Under the pieces are notes generated by a model. The model ran no database searches. It was not told the origin of the DNA and worked only from the letters and a program-made list of their open reading frames with translations. From contig NZ_JXOK01000042.1 in the NCBI RefSeq assembly GCF_000830505.1, forward strand, positions 1 through 64,000: DNA of 64,000 nt, given 5' to 3'. The stretch comes from Vibrio mytili. GTDB taxonomy: Bacteria; Pseudomonadota; Gammaproteobacteria; Enterobacterales; Vibrionaceae. This document shows, in pieces, positions 19,396 through 29,164 of this stretch; position 1 is the stretch's first letter, and each line of letters begins with the position of its first letter. A program made the translations under genes and the position numbers.

Positions 19396-19826
19396 ATGAG
19401 CCGAATTTTGCGTGTCATACCGATAAACACCGTTGGATCACTGAGTTTAATACTCAGTGCTTTTTCTGCTTCTGCGTTTGCAACTCAATCTCCGTCGGCA
19501 CCAAGTAGCTTTGATTTAGTGGCAACGCTCGGTTCGCTGGTCTTGGTTATTGGCGTCATTCTTTTGCTTGCTTGGTTACTCAAGCGCATGCAAGTGCCAG
19601 CATGGGAGGCAACAAAGGGTTACGTATTGTAAGTCAGCTTCCCGTCGGGACAAAAGAGCGCATCGCGGTGGTTCAGGTTGGGGAGGAACAGTTTTTGGTC
19701 GGTATTACCCCACACTCGATTCAAACCTTAGCGAAATTAGAACAGCCATTGAAAGAGGAAGCGTTGGCGACAAGTGCTTTTGCGAGTCAATTTAGCCAAC
19801 TGATAAAGAAAAATGACAAAGGATAG
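19396..19826 (+). CDS. fliO: Flagellar export protein FliO (disrupted by a -1 frameshift)
   Basis: FliO is a small bitopic membrane protein that helps assemble the FliP ring. An N-terminal signal-like helix and a second hydrophobic stretch (about residues 40-58) are read from 19396, but the frame stops at 19632. The cytoplasmic FliO domain ([19 protein letters not shown]) continues in another frame to 19826. A missing A at about 19601 (CCAGCAATGGG read as CCAGCATGGG) restores a 143-residue protein. The repaired end overlaps the start of fliP by 14 bp. Confidence 0.9.
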
Positions 19827-20682
19827 TTCAATCCGGCTGCTTTTTAGCACCGTTGTGTTGCTGGTGGGCTTGCTGTTTTCATCTCTCTCTTTTGCTCAGG
19901 CAGAAGAGTCTACTTTGCCTGATAACTTGGCTGAGGGGAGCAGTGTAACCGTACAGGCGATGGAAAGTGATACGGGTGCAAGTCGTGCTATGTCAGTCGG
20001 TAATGGTGGTGGAATTCCCGCGTTTACCATGACAACCAATCCGGACGGCAGTGAAGATTATTCGGTTACGTTACAGATTCTTGCCTTGATGACTATGCTT
20101 GGCTTTTTGCCGGCAATGGTTATTTTGATGACATCATTTACGCGAATTGTCGTCGTGATGTCGATTTTGCGTCAGGCGATGGGGTTACAACAAACACCGT
20201 CGAACCAAGTGATCATTGGTATTGCGTTGTTTTTGACTTTTTTCATCATGTCACCTGTGCTTAATGAGATCAACGATACCGCGATTCAGCCTTATTTGAG
20301 TGAACAAGTGACGGCACGTGAGGCGTTTGATAATGCGCAAGTACCGATGAAAGCCTTCATGCTAAAGCAGACTCGAATCAAGGATTTGGAGACCTTTGTT
20401 GAAATGTCGGGGGAGCAAGTTGACAACCCCGAAGATGTTTCGATGGCCGTATTGATTCCGGCCTTCATTACCTCTGAGCTCAAAACAGCTTTCCAAATTG
20501 GCTTTATGTTGTTTTTGCCGTTTCTGATTATTGACCTTGTTGTTGCCTCCGTACTGATGGCGATGGGTATGATGATGCTATCACCGATGATCGTTTCACT
20601 GCCATTTAAGTTGATGCTGTTCGTCCTAGTCGATGGCTGGAACTTGATCTTGTCGACACTCGCGGGCAGTTTTGCCCTTTAG
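19813..20682 (+). CDS. fliP: Flagellar export gate protein FliP
   Basis: FliP forms the core of the export gate. The 289 residues have a cleavable-type signal peptide (to about residue 32, SLSFAQA), a short extracytoplasmic region and four hydrophobic segments. Signature stretches include [20 protein letters not shown] and the C-terminal [13 protein letters not shown]. It overlaps fliO. Confidence 0.95.
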   Translation: MTKDSSIRLLFSTVVLLVGLLFSSLSFAQAEESTLPDNLAEGSSVTVQAMESDTGASRAMSVGNGGGIPAFTMTTNPDGSEDYSVTLQILALMTMLGFLPAMVILMTSFTRIVVVMSILRQAMGLQQTPSNQVIIGIALFLTFFIMSPVLNEINDTAIQPYLSEQVTAREAFDNAQVPMKAFMLKQTRIKDLETFVEMSGEQVDNPEDVSMAVLIPAFITSELKTAFQIGFMLFLPFLIIDLVVASVLMAMGMMMLSPMIVSLPFKLMLFVLVDGWNLILSTLAGSFAL

Positions 20683-20707
20683 ATAGCGCAGAGAGAAGAG
20701 GAGAAAC

Positions 20708-20977
20708 ATGACTCCAGAATTGTTTGTCGAGCTTTTCCGTGATGCACTGTGGATGGTGTTGGTCATGGTTTGTGCCATCATTATTCCGAGTTTGTTGATT
20801 GGTCTTGTCGTCGCTATTTTCCAAGCTGCCACTTCAATCAACGAACAGACGTTAAGTTTCTTACCCCGTTTAATTGTTACCTTGCTTGCGTTAATGTTGT
20901 TTGGCCATTGGATGACGCAAATGTTGATGGAGTATTTTTTCGGCTTGATTGAACGTCTGCCACAAGTGCTTTATTAG
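20708..20977 (+). CDS. fliQ: Flagellar export gate protein FliQ
   Basis: This 89-residue inner-membrane protein has two hydrophobic helices and the family pattern QAATSINEQTLSFLPR. FliQ wraps the FliP-FliR core. An AGAGGAG ribosome site precedes the ATG, 25 bp after fliP. Confidence 0.95.
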   Translation: MTPELFVELFRDALWMVLVMVCAIIIPSLLIGLVVAIFQAATSINEQTLSFLPRLIVTLLALMLFGHWMTQMLMEYFFGLIERLPQVLY

Positions 20978-20985
20978 GGCTTGGT

Positions 20986-21767
20986 ATGGAGTATCCGACC
21001 CAAATTATTTTAGACTGGATAGCCAATTACTTTTGGCCCTATGTACGAATCTCTTCCATGTTAATGGTTATGACGGTCACAGGGGCACGTTTTGTTTCGC
21101 CTCGCATTCGTCTTTATCTTGGCCTGGCGATTACTTTTGCGTGATGCCTGCGATTCCCGCCGTCCCACAAGATATTGAGTTAGTCTCATTTCGTGGTTTT
21201 ATTACTATCGCAGAGCAGATGATCATTGGGGTGGCGATGGGCATGGTGACGCAATTTATGATTCAAACCTTTGTTTTGCTCGGACAAATCCTCGGCATGC
21301 AATCGAGTTTGGGTTTCGCATCCATGGTCGACCCCGCTAATGGTCAAAGTACGCCCTTGCTGGGTCAACTTTTTATGTTCCTTACCACGATGTTTTTTCT
21401 TGCGACCGATGGGCATTTAAAAATGCTGCAACTGGTGGTATTCAGTTTCAAAACTTTGCCGATAGGCTCTGGCACGATCGCTACTGCCGACTTTCGGGAG
21501 ATGGCCAGTTGGTTAGGCATTATGTTTAAAACTGCACTGAGTATGTCGCTGTCGGGCATCATTGCCCTGTTGACCATTAACTTGTCGTTTGGTGTCATGA
21601 CCCGCGCTGCACCGCAGTTAAACATTTTTTCACTTGGCTTTGCCTTTGCGCTGATGGTGGGGTTATTAATTTGTTGGTACATATTGGCTGGGCTTTACAG
21701 TCACTATGAACTGTACTGGGCGGTGGGCGAACAGCAGATTTGTCGCCTCATCCGCTTGGATTGTTAA
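20986..21767 (+). CDS. fliR: Flagellar export gate protein FliR (disrupted by a -1 frameshift)
   Basis: FliR completes the export gate and is a multi-pass membrane protein. The true start is the ATG at 20986 (MEYPTQIILDWIANYFW), 8 bp after fliQ, but this frame stops at 21142-21144. The rest (VMPAIPAVPQDIELVSF onward) is in another frame to 21767. A missing G at about 21140 (GCGGTGATG read as GCGTGATG) restores 260 residues, the normal length. A long frame that begins inside fliQ at 20949 is an artefact of the shift. Confidence 0.92.
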
Positions 21768-21781
21768 GCTAGGAGACAGCA

Positions 21782-22912
21782 TTGGCAGAGTCAGACGGTC
21801 AGGAACGCACCGAAGACGCCACGCCCCGAAGGCTGCAACAGGCCAAAGAAAAGGGGCAGGTCGCTCGGTCTAAAGAGCTTGCTTCCGCTTCAGTGTTGAT
21901 CGTTGGTGCGATTTCACTGATGTGGTTTGGTGAGTCTTTGGCACGTTCTTTGTTCTCTATCATGAGCCGCTTGTTTGATCTGCAACGCGACGAGATTTTC
22001 GATTCCGCGAAATTGTTTGATATTGCTCTGGGTGCTATGACAGATTTGCTGTTCCCGCTGTTTCTTGTTCTTGCCACCTTGTTTGTTGCCGCTATGATCG
22101 GCGCTGCCGGGGTAGGCGGTATCAGTTTTTCCGCCCAAGCCGCTGCGCCCAAGCTTTCCAAAATGAACCCACTGAGCGGCTTGAAGCGCATGGTTGGCAT
22201 GCAAAGTTTAGTTGAACTGCTAAAGTCAATTCTTAAGATTTTGCTCGTCACCGGAGTCGCAATATATCTGATTCAGGCTTCTCAAGCTGACTTGATTCAA
22301 CTCAGCATGGATGTTTATCCACAAAACATCTTCCATGCGCTGGACACCTTGCTCAATTTTGTTCTGCTGATCAGTTGTTCTTTACTGATTGTTGTCGCCA
22401 TCGATATCCCATTCCAAATTTGGCAACACGCTGACAAGCTCAAAATGACTAAGCAAGAGATCAAGGACGAATACAAAGAGACAGAAGGTAAACCTGAGGT
22501 CAAAGGCCGTATCCGGATGTTGCAAAGAGAGGCGGCTCAGCGACGCATGATGGCCGATGTGCCACAAGCGGATGTTATCGTCACTAACCCAGAGCACTTC
22601 TCTGTCGCTTTACGCTATAAGCAGAAAACCGACCGCGCGCCAGTTGTTATTGCTAAAGGGACCGACCATATGGCGATGAAAATCAGAGAGGTGGCTCGTG
22701 AACATGATATCGCCATTGTGCCCGCGCCACCTTTAGCAAGGGCACTGTATCATTCTACTGAACTTGAGCAGGAAATCCCTGATGGTCTATTTACCGCAGT
22801 TGCCCAGGTATTGGCGTTTGTTTTCCAGCTCAAGCAGTATCGAAAAAGAGGTGGGCAGCGACCAAAACTTCAAGATTACGACTTGCCTATTCCAACTGAA
22901 CATCGCCACTAA
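21782..22912 (+). CDS. flhB: Flagellar export switch protein FlhB
   Basis: FlhB controls substrate specificity of flagellar export by self-cleavage. It starts with TTG at 21782 (LAESDGQERTEDATPRR) behind a TAGGAG ribosome site. The 376 residues have four membrane segments and a cytoplasmic domain. The cleavage motif, NPTH in Salmonella, reads NPEH here at residues 269-272; Asn269 and Pro270, which carry out the reaction, are kept. It is last in the fliK operon. Confidence 0.95.
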   Translation: MAESDGQERTEDATPRRLQQAKEKGQVARSKELASASVLIVGAISLMWFGESLARSLFSIMSRLFDLQRDEIFDSAKLFDIALGAMTDLLFPLFLVLATLFVAAMIGAAGVGGISFSAQAAAPKLSKMNPLSGLKRMVGMQSLVELLKSILKILLVTGVAIYLIQASQADLIQLSMDVYPQNIFHALDTLLNFVLLISCSLLIVVAIDIPFQIWQHADKLKMTKQEIKDEYKETEGKPEVKGRIRMLQREAAQRRMMADVPQADVIVTNPEHFSVALRYKQKTDRAPVVIAKGTDHMAMKIREVAREHDIAIVPAPPLARALYHSTELEQEIPDGLFTAVAQVLAFVFQLKQYRKRGGQRPKLQDYDLPIPTEHRH

Positions 22913-23009
22913 AATGTACCGACTGATTGCGGTGTGTTGTCATTTTTCTTCATATAAATCATTACTCTGTGCCTAGTTTATCGGCTAGTCATTATTTTGG
23001 CGTAAATTC

Positions 23010-23025
23010 TGGTACGTAGATTGCT
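23010..23025 (+). promoter_or_regulatory. sigma-54 promoter of flhAFG operon
   Basis: TGGTACGTAGATTGCT matches the sigma-54 consensus with GG and GC 10 bases apart, and is almost the same as the flrB promoter (TGGTACG-N4-TTGCT). It lies 125 bp before flhA. The rest of the flhB-flhA gap shows no other clear element. Confidence 0.92.
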
Positions 23026-23149
23026 TAAATTGCTCTAATTATCAACAGTACCTAAGTTGTTAGGTCAAGCGAACACGTAGATAGCCCCAACGATACGCAC
23101 CAAATCGATACTTACGTGCCGCTCACATTCGATCGAGATATCCAGCAGT

Positions 23150-25249
23150 ATGAAGTTAAGCCTGCCCTTTGCCGACAAATTGCCACGAATTCCCCAGCGA
23201 GAAATACCAGCCATTGGTGCGCCAGTCATGGTTTTGGCCACGTTGGCGATGGTGGTATTACCGATTCCGGCGTTCCTGCTGGACATGTTTTTCACGTTTA
23301 ATATTGCCTTAGCGATGGTGGTCCTGTTAGTGACGGTTTACACACGCCGGCCACTAGACTTTGCCGCTTTTCCGACAGTATTGCTTATCGCAACGTTATT
23401 ACGTCTAGCACTTAACGTTGCTTCGACGCGTGTCGTGCTGCTTAACGGTCATGAAGGGGGTAACGCTGCGGGTAATGTCATCGAAGCATTTGGTAACGTG
23501 GTCATCGGTGGTAACTACGCTGTCGGCTTGGTGGTATTTTTGATTTTGATGATCATTAATTTCATGGTCGTTACTAAAGGTGCTGGTCGTATCTCAGAGG
23601 TGAGTGCTCGCTTTACACTTGATGCATTGCCTGGTAAGCAAATGGCTATTGATGCTGACTTAAACGCAGGGTTGATTGACCAAGAACAAGCGCGTATTCG
23701 ACGTTTTGAAGTTACCAAAGAAGCCGACTTTTATGGCTCTATGGATGGTGCGTCGAAGTTTGTTAAAGGGGATGCGATTGCGGGGATTCTCATCCTGTTT
23801 ATTAACATTATTGGTGGTCTTTCTATCGGTATGGCCCAGTATGATCTTGGCTTTGGTGAAGCGATTGAGATCTACACTTTGCTAACGATTGGTGATGGTC
23901 TTGTTGCCCAAATTCCGTCACTACTGTTATCGATTGCTGCAGCGATGATGGTGACTCGTCAAAATACCGATGAGGACATGGGTGAACAACTGGTGTTCCA
24001 GTTGTTCGATAACCCCAAAGCGTTGATGATCACAGCAGCGATACTTGGCGTTATGGGGATTGTCCCTGGTATGCCACATTTTGCCTTTCTCAGTTTGGCT
24101 CTGATCGCGGGTGTGACCGCGTACTTCATTAGTAAGCGTCAAAAACAGAAAGCGAGTGAGCCAGCACTTCCCGTCAAAGCGGAAGGTGGTGAGGAGTCAG
24201 GGTCTCAGCGAGAACTATCTTGGGATGATGTCCAGCCAGTAGATATTATCGGTTTGGAAGTGGGCTACCGTTTGATCCCACTAGTGGATCGCGACCAAGG
24301 TGGAGAACTGCTTGAGCGGGTAAAAGGGGTACGAAAAAAGTTATCTCAAGACTTCGGTTTCTTAATCCCTGCGGTACACATCCGTGACAATCTTGAATTA
24401 ACCCCAAACAGTTACCGCATTACTTTAATGGGTGTGGCGGTGGGCGAAGCCGAGATTCGTCCCGATTTAGAGTTGGCCATCAATCCCGGCCAAGTTTACG
24501 GCATGATTGATGGCGAGCCGACGATGGATCCAGCGTTTGGCTTAGAAGCGGTCTGGATCAGAGAAGAGCAGCGTGAACATGCTCAAGCCTTAGGTTATAC
24601 CGTGGTGGATTCATCAACTGTACTGGCGACACATTTGAGCCAGTTGCTGACTAATAATGCGTCACAGCTACTTGGCCACGAAGAAGTACAGAACCTGCTG
24701 GAAATGTTGAGCCGTAGCGCGCCTAAACTCGTGGAAGATTTTGTACCTGACCAGCTTGCACTTGGCGTGGTGGTGAAAGTGCTACAAAACTTGCTTAACG
24801 AAGCGATACCAATTCGCGATATACGAACAATAGTGCAAACTCTGTCCGAGTACTCGAGTAAGAGTCAAGAACCTGACATTTTGACTGCCGCCGCGCGGAT
24901 CAGTTTAAAACGACTTATTGTTCAAGAAATCAATGGTATAGAGCCTGAGTTGCCTGTTATCACCCTAATTCCTGAGTTGGAACAGATATTGCATCAAACA
25001 ATGCAAGCTTCAGGTGGTGAATCGGCGGGCATTGAGCCGGGACTCGCGGAACGATTGCAGTCTTCATTGAGTCAAGCAACGCAAGAGCAAGAGCTTAAAG
25101 GTGAACCAGCGGTGCTTCTAACGTCTGGCGTATTGCGCTCAACGCTGGCTAAATTTGTCAAGAATACGATACCGAATCTCCGGGTTCTGTCTTATCAAGA
25201 AATTCCGGATGAAAAACAGATAAGAATTGTACAAGCGGTGGGTAACTAA
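23150..25249 (+). CDS. flhA: Flagellar export gate protein FlhA
   Basis: FlhA is the nonameric ring of the export gate and docks chaperone-substrate complexes. The 699 residues comprise about eight membrane helices (1-330), including the FHIPEP-type signature around GRISEVSARFTLDALPGKQM, and a large cytoplasmic domain (350-699). The ribosome site is weak (CAGCAGT). Confidence 0.95.
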   Translation: MKLSLPFADKLPRIPQREIPAIGAPVMVLATLAMVVLPIPAFLLDMFFTFNIALAMVVLLVTVYTRRPLDFAAFPTVLLIATLLRLALNVASTRVVLLNGHEGGNAAGNVIEAFGNVVIGGNYAVGLVVFLILMIINFMVVTKGAGRISEVSARFTLDALPGKQMAIDADLNAGLIDQEQARIRRFEVTKEADFYGSMDGASKFVKGDAIAGILILFINIIGGLSIGMAQYDLGFGEAIEIYTLLTIGDGLVAQIPSLLLSIAAAMMVTRQNTDEDMGEQLVFQLFDNPKALMITAAILGVMGIVPGMPHFAFLSLALIAGVTAYFISKRQKQKASEPALPVKAEGGEESGSQRELSWDDVQPVDIIGLEVGYRLIPLVDRDQGGELLERVKGVRKKLSQDFGFLIPAVHIRDNLELTPNSYRITLMGVAVGEAEIRPDLELAINPGQVYGMIDGEPTMDPAFGLEAVWIREEQREHAQALGYTVVDSSTVLATHLSQLLTNNASQLLGHEEVQNLLEMLSRSAPKLVEDFVPDQLALGVVVKVLQNLLNEAIPIRDIRTIVQTLSEYSSKSQEPDILTAAARISLKRLIVQEINGIEPELPVITLIPELEQILHQTMQASGGESAGIEPGLAERLQSSLSQATQEQELKGEPAVLLTSGVLRSTLAKFVKNTIPNLRVLSYQEIPDEKQIRIVQAVGN

Positions 25250-25322
25250 GCCCGCCCCAAAGAACAAAAAGTAACAAAGGTCAGTAGACCCTAACTTCAC
25301 GCATTTTTAGTGGATTCATAGT

Positions 25323-26867
25323 TTGAAAATAAAGCGATTTTTTGCCAAAGACATGCGAACGGCGCTGCTCCAAGTAAAAGAGGAGCTCGGCGCGGAAGCG
25401 GTGATCATGTCGAATAAAAAAGTAGCGGGTGGTGTAGCCATCGTCGCTGCGATCGATAATGAATCCAATCCGTCAGCCGCAAGTGCGTCTGCACAAAAGG
25501 GTCGCAATGCATCTCAGGCAAATGGTTACAATGAAAATCGTCAGATGTCCTCTTCTTCGGCTGAGCGCTACCAGCATCGCAATTTAGACGAAGACAAAAT
25601 TAGTCTAAATAGTGAACGTTCGCAGCGTTACGGCCAACAGGGAGCGAGCAGCAGCGACAAATCGGGGTCGATGACAAAGCGGTTCGCGAATATGCTCAAG
25701 CAATACAGTGTTGGCGCGAGTACTGAAGACGACTATACCGCTGAAAATGAAGATTCATTGTCAGCGTTACTTCAACGCCAAGACAAGCATCGCGATGGCT
25801 ATCAGCAAGATAAACCAGCACCTTATCAACCGGACTCTCCTCTGGCGAAACTCATCGCTCAAGATGAACGTTTTGATCGCCCGACACCAAAATTAGATCC
25901 AACACGTTATGATCGTCGCCGGCCTTCAGATGAGCGAACTGAATCGGTTGATGAACTAGAAAATATGCGTGAAGAAATGGTTTCGATTCGTCGCTTGCTA
26001 GAGCACCAAGTTTCCGGGTTAATGTGGCAAGAAGTTGAACGTCGTGAACCGCTAAGAGCAATGTTGATCAAACGTTTAGAGCGGATGGGAATCTCTCCAG
26101 AACTCGCCGATCAAATGGCGTGCTATATTCCTGAAGAAACGCAACCAGCGCGAGCATGGAGAGCGCTACTTTCCCTTGTGGCAGACCAAATAACGGTGCC
26201 AAAGAAGGATATTTTGAAACGTGGTGGTGTTGTAGCATTGCTTGGGCCGACAGGCGTTGGTAAAACGACAACGGTCGCGAAACTCGCCGCTCGAGCCGCC
26301 ATGGAATATGGTGCAGACAACGTAGCGCTTGTAACAACGGATACGTATCGTATCGGTGCGCATGAGCAATTGTCAATTTATGGCCGAATTATGGGTTGTC
26401 CCGTAAAAGTTGCTAAAGATTCTAATGAGTTAGCCGATGTTATATATCAGCTACGAAACAGAAAGTTAATTTTGGTCGATACCGCTGGAATGGGCCAACG
26501 AGATGTTCGGTTAACGGAACAGCTTGATACCTTAATGCAAGACAGCGGTGAAGTGATTCACAGCTACCTTGTATTACCCGCTACAGCGCAACGTCGTGTT
26601 TTACAAGAAACCTTAGATCATTTTAGGCGTATTCCTTTATCAGGTTGTATTATGACCAAACTTGATGAATCACTGAGTTTAGGTGAGTTCATCAGTGTGG
26701 TGATTCAAAATGCATTGCCTGTGGCCTACATCGCTAATGGTCAGCGGGTACCAGAAGACATTGTAATGGCTCAACCCAAATATATGCTTGCGAAAGCGAA
26801 TGAACTGTTAGAGAAGTCGACAGAGAACGAACCTCACTTTTGGAACAGTGACAACGAAGGACTCTAG
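25323..26867 (+). CDS. flhF: Flagellar polar-placement GTPase FlhF
   Basis: FlhF is an SRP-like GTPase that places the flagellum at the pole. It starts with TTG at 25323 (LKIKRFFAKDMRTALLQVKE). The 514 residues have a B domain with a long, variable, polar linker, an N domain and a G domain with P-loop GPTGVGKTTT (about 308-317), DTYRIGAHEQL and DTAGM. It works against FlhG, encoded next. Confidence 0.95.
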   Translation: MKIKRFFAKDMRTALLQVKEELGAEAVIMSNKKVAGGVAIVAAIDNESNPSAASASAQKGRNASQANGYNENRQMSSSSAERYQHRNLDEDKISLNSERSQRYGQQGASSSDKSGSMTKRFANMLKQYSVGASTEDDYTAENEDSLSALLQRQDKHRDGYQQDKPAPYQPDSPLAKLIAQDERFDRPTPKLDPTRYDRRRPSDERTESVDELENMREEMVSIRRLLEHQVSGLMWQEVERREPLRAMLIKRLERMGISPELADQMACYIPEETQPARAWRALLSLVADQITVPKKDILKRGGVVALLGPTGVGKTTTVAKLAARAAMEYGADNVALVTTDTYRIGAHEQLSIYGRIMGCPVKVAKDSNELADVIYQLRNRKLILVDTAGMGQRDVRLTEQLDTLMQDSGEVIHSYLVLPATAQRRVLQETLDHFRRIPLSGCIMTKLDESLSLGEFISVVIQNALPVAYIANGQRVPEDIVMAQPKYMLAKANELLEKSTENEPHFWNSDNEGL

Positions 26868-26881
26868 GGCGGCGGACTACT

Positions 26882-27768
26882 ATGACTGATAATATGATAA
26901 ACGATCAAGCAAGCGGCCTCCGTCGCTTAACACAACCATCGTTGACGAAAGTAATTGCGGTTACAGGCGGCAAAGGCGGTGTGGGTAAATCAAACGTAAC
27001 ATTGGGTTTGGCGATTTGTATGGCTCGTCAAGGCAAGAAGGTAATGGTTCTTGATGCTGACCTAGGCTTAGCAAATGTGGATGTCATGCTCGGTATTCGC
27101 GCTAAGCGCAACTTAGGGCATGTCCTCTCTGGCGAGTGTGAATTGAAAGATGCGGTTGTCGAGGGGCCATACGGGATAAAAATCATCCCTGCGACATCAG
27201 GTACGCAAAGTATGACGGAGTTGTCTCACGCGCAACATGCGGGTCTCATTCGGGCATTTGGAAGCTTAGAAGAAGAGATGGACGTGTTGCTCATTGATAC
27301 CGCCGCAGGCATTTCTGACATGGTCATCAGCTTTTCACGTGCCGCTCAAGATGTCGTTGTCGTCGTCTGTGACGAGCCAACGTCGATCACTGATGCATAT
27401 GCATTAATGAAGCTACTCAGTAAGGAACACCAAGTTCAGCGCTTCAAAGTCGTTGCAAATATGGTCAGAAGCTACCGAGAAGGTCGAGAATTATTTGCAA
27501 AGTTGACGTTGGTCACAGAGCGCTTCTTGAACGTAGGCCTAGAACTCGTAGCATGTATTCCACTTGATGATAATGTACGTCAGGCAGTAAAAAGACAGAA
27601 AATTGTCGTTGATGCGTTTCCACGTTCACCGGCAGCTTGGCGATTAGCTCGCTGGCAAACAAAGCATTGACGTGGCCATTGCCAAATACCCCAAGTGGGC
27701 ACTTGGAGTTTTTTGTCGAAAGGCTACTAAACCGCACAGAATACGCAGAGGGCACTTTTGGTGAGTAA
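26882..27768 (+). CDS. flhG: Flagellar number regulator FlhG (disrupted near its 3' end by a -1 frameshift)
   Basis: FlhG is a MinD/ParA-type ATPase that limits the number of polar flagella. The deviant Walker A GGKGGVGKS lies near residue 30 and DADLGLANVDVML follows. The frame stops at 27670 (262 residues) with an abnormal tail after PRSPAA. A missing T at about 27638 (GCTTTGG read as GCTTGG) restores the normal tail LAISSLANKALTW and a stop at 27766-27768, giving 295 residues. The repaired end overlaps the fliA start by 8 bp. The lost tail contains the C-terminal membrane-targeting region of MinD-like proteins. Confidence 0.93.
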
Positions 27769-28495
27769 AGCGATAACCTATGACCAACATGGCAAATTTA
27801 ACAGCCAGCAAGCGTTCATTGAGCGCTACTCAGTGTTGGTTAAGCGTATTGCTCATCACCTATTAGGACGCTTACCACCGAGCGTTCAAGTCGATGACTT
27901 AATACAGGCCGGTATGATTGGCCTTATCGAAGCTCAGCAGAATTATGATGGTTCTAAAGGCGCAAGCTTTGAAACCTACGCAGGTATCCGGATTCGTGGT
28001 GCCATGCTCGATGACATGCGTAAAGGCGACTGGGTGCCGCGATCCGTTCATAAGAATAACCGCGAGATCAATCAAGCCATTGCCGAGTTGGAAGGAAAGC
28101 TAAACCGCGACCCTACCGATGCGGAAATTGCCGCGCACCTAGAAATGACATTGAATCAATATCACAGCGCATTAACCGATATTAACAGTTCCAAAATTGT
28201 TGGTATTGAGGATTTAGGTGTCTCTGATGATGTGATATCGCCTGTGGATGAGAGTGACAACAATAACCCATTTAAAGGGGTTGCTGATGAGTCATTCCGA
28301 AAAGCGCTGGTTGATTCAATAAAACAACTGCCAGAGCGGGAAGCTTTGGTACTTTCGCTTTACTATGACGAAGAACTGAATTTAAAAGAGATTGGCGATG
28401 TGTTGGGCGTAAGCGAATCTCGCGTAAGTCAAATACTGAGTCAATCGATGCAACGTTTACGTACCAAGCTCAGTGCGTGGACACAAAATGACTAA
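27761..28495 (+). CDS. fliA: Flagellar sigma factor FliA (sigma-28)
   Basis: FliA directs RNA polymerase to late flagellar and motility promoters such as the one before flaA. The start is probably GTG at 27761 (VSKAITYDQHGKFN, 244 residues); a TTG one codon upstream is also in frame. Regions 2 (VDDLIQAGMIGLIEA), 3 and 4 (LKEIGDVLGVSESRVSQI) are intact. The start overlaps the repaired flhG stop. Confidence 0.95.
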   Translation: MSKAITYDQHGKFNSQQAFIERYSVLVKRIAHHLLGRLPPSVQVDDLIQAGMIGLIEAQQNYDGSKGASFETYAGIRIRGAMLDDMRKGDWVPRSVHKNNREINQAIAELEGKLNRDPTDAEIAAHLEMTLNQYHSALTDINSSKIVGIEDLGVSDDVISPVDESDNNNPFKGVADESFRKALVDSIKQLPEREALVLSLYYDEELNLKEIGDVLGVSESRVSQILSQSMQRLRTKLSAWTQND

Positions 28496-28528
28496 AAACA
28501 CTGACTTTACGATTCAGTGGAGGCAATT

Positions 28529-28909
28529 TTGAATAAAAACATGAAGATCCTTATTGTTGATGATTTCTCAACGATGCGCCGTATTGTTAAAAACCTGCTT
28601 CGTGATTTGGGTTTCAATAACACTCAAGAGGCGGATGATGGTTTAACGGCATTACCAATGTTGAAAAAAGGTGACTTCGATTTTGTAGTAACTGACTGGA
28701 ATATGCCAGGTATGCAAGGCATCGATTTGCTAAAACACATTCGAGCAGACGCAGAACTAAAGCACCTTCCGGTTCTTATGATCACTGCGGAAGCAAAACG
28801 TGAGCAGATCATCGAGGCAGCTCAAGCCGGGGTTAATGGTTACATTGTTAAACCATTTACGGCTGCAACATTAAAAGAAAAATTAGACAAAATTTTTGAG
28901 CGTTTATAA
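28529..28909 (+). CDS. cheY: Chemotaxis response regulator CheY
   Basis: CheY-P binds FliM and reverses the polar motor. It is a single receiver domain with the acidic pair in [11 protein letters not shown], phospho-Asp in [10 protein letters not shown] (Asp56 from this start) and the conserved Lys in [11 protein letters not shown] prefer the TTG at 28529 because GGAGG ends five bases before it. A GTG at 28517, used in some published Vibrio annotations, would overlap that ribosome site. The protein closely matches the CheY that drives the polar flagellum in V. cholerae (CheY3). Confidence 0.95.
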   Translation: MNKNMKILIVDDFSTMRRIVKNLLRDLGFNNTQEADDGLTALPMLKKGDFDFVVTDWNMPGMQGIDLLKHIRADAELKHLPVLMITAEAKREQIIEAAQAGVNGYIVKPFTAATLKEKLDKIFERL

Positions 28910-29164
28910 CCCTAGCCATCTTAGTTATTCGAGTCGTTCATACTAATTATTACCCACTTAAACAATGGCTCGTCTGGCGTTTTACAATGATAGGAAGAAC
29001 TCATACCAACCCCAGTGATTACCACATCAATCTTGTTGGGAAAATGCGCGTGTCTTAGAAGTGAAAGCCACTCAAAACGCTTTTCCGCTCTCGGTAATTG
29101 TTCTGTGCACTTTTCTGCAATGGAATGACCGGAATTGGTATAAACGTAAAAGGATCTATTCAGA

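Noticed and set aside
20949-21000. Start of a long frame inside fliQ leading into fliR
   Set aside because: It arises only from the fliR frameshift; the true fliR start is the ATG at 20986, which gives the normal N-terminus in the other frame.
29136-29144. Extended -10 promoter TGGTATAAA directly before cheZ
   Set aside because: Transcription would begin inside the cheZ ribosome site, so it would not give a usable cheZ message; kept only as a sequence coincidence with 4724-4732.
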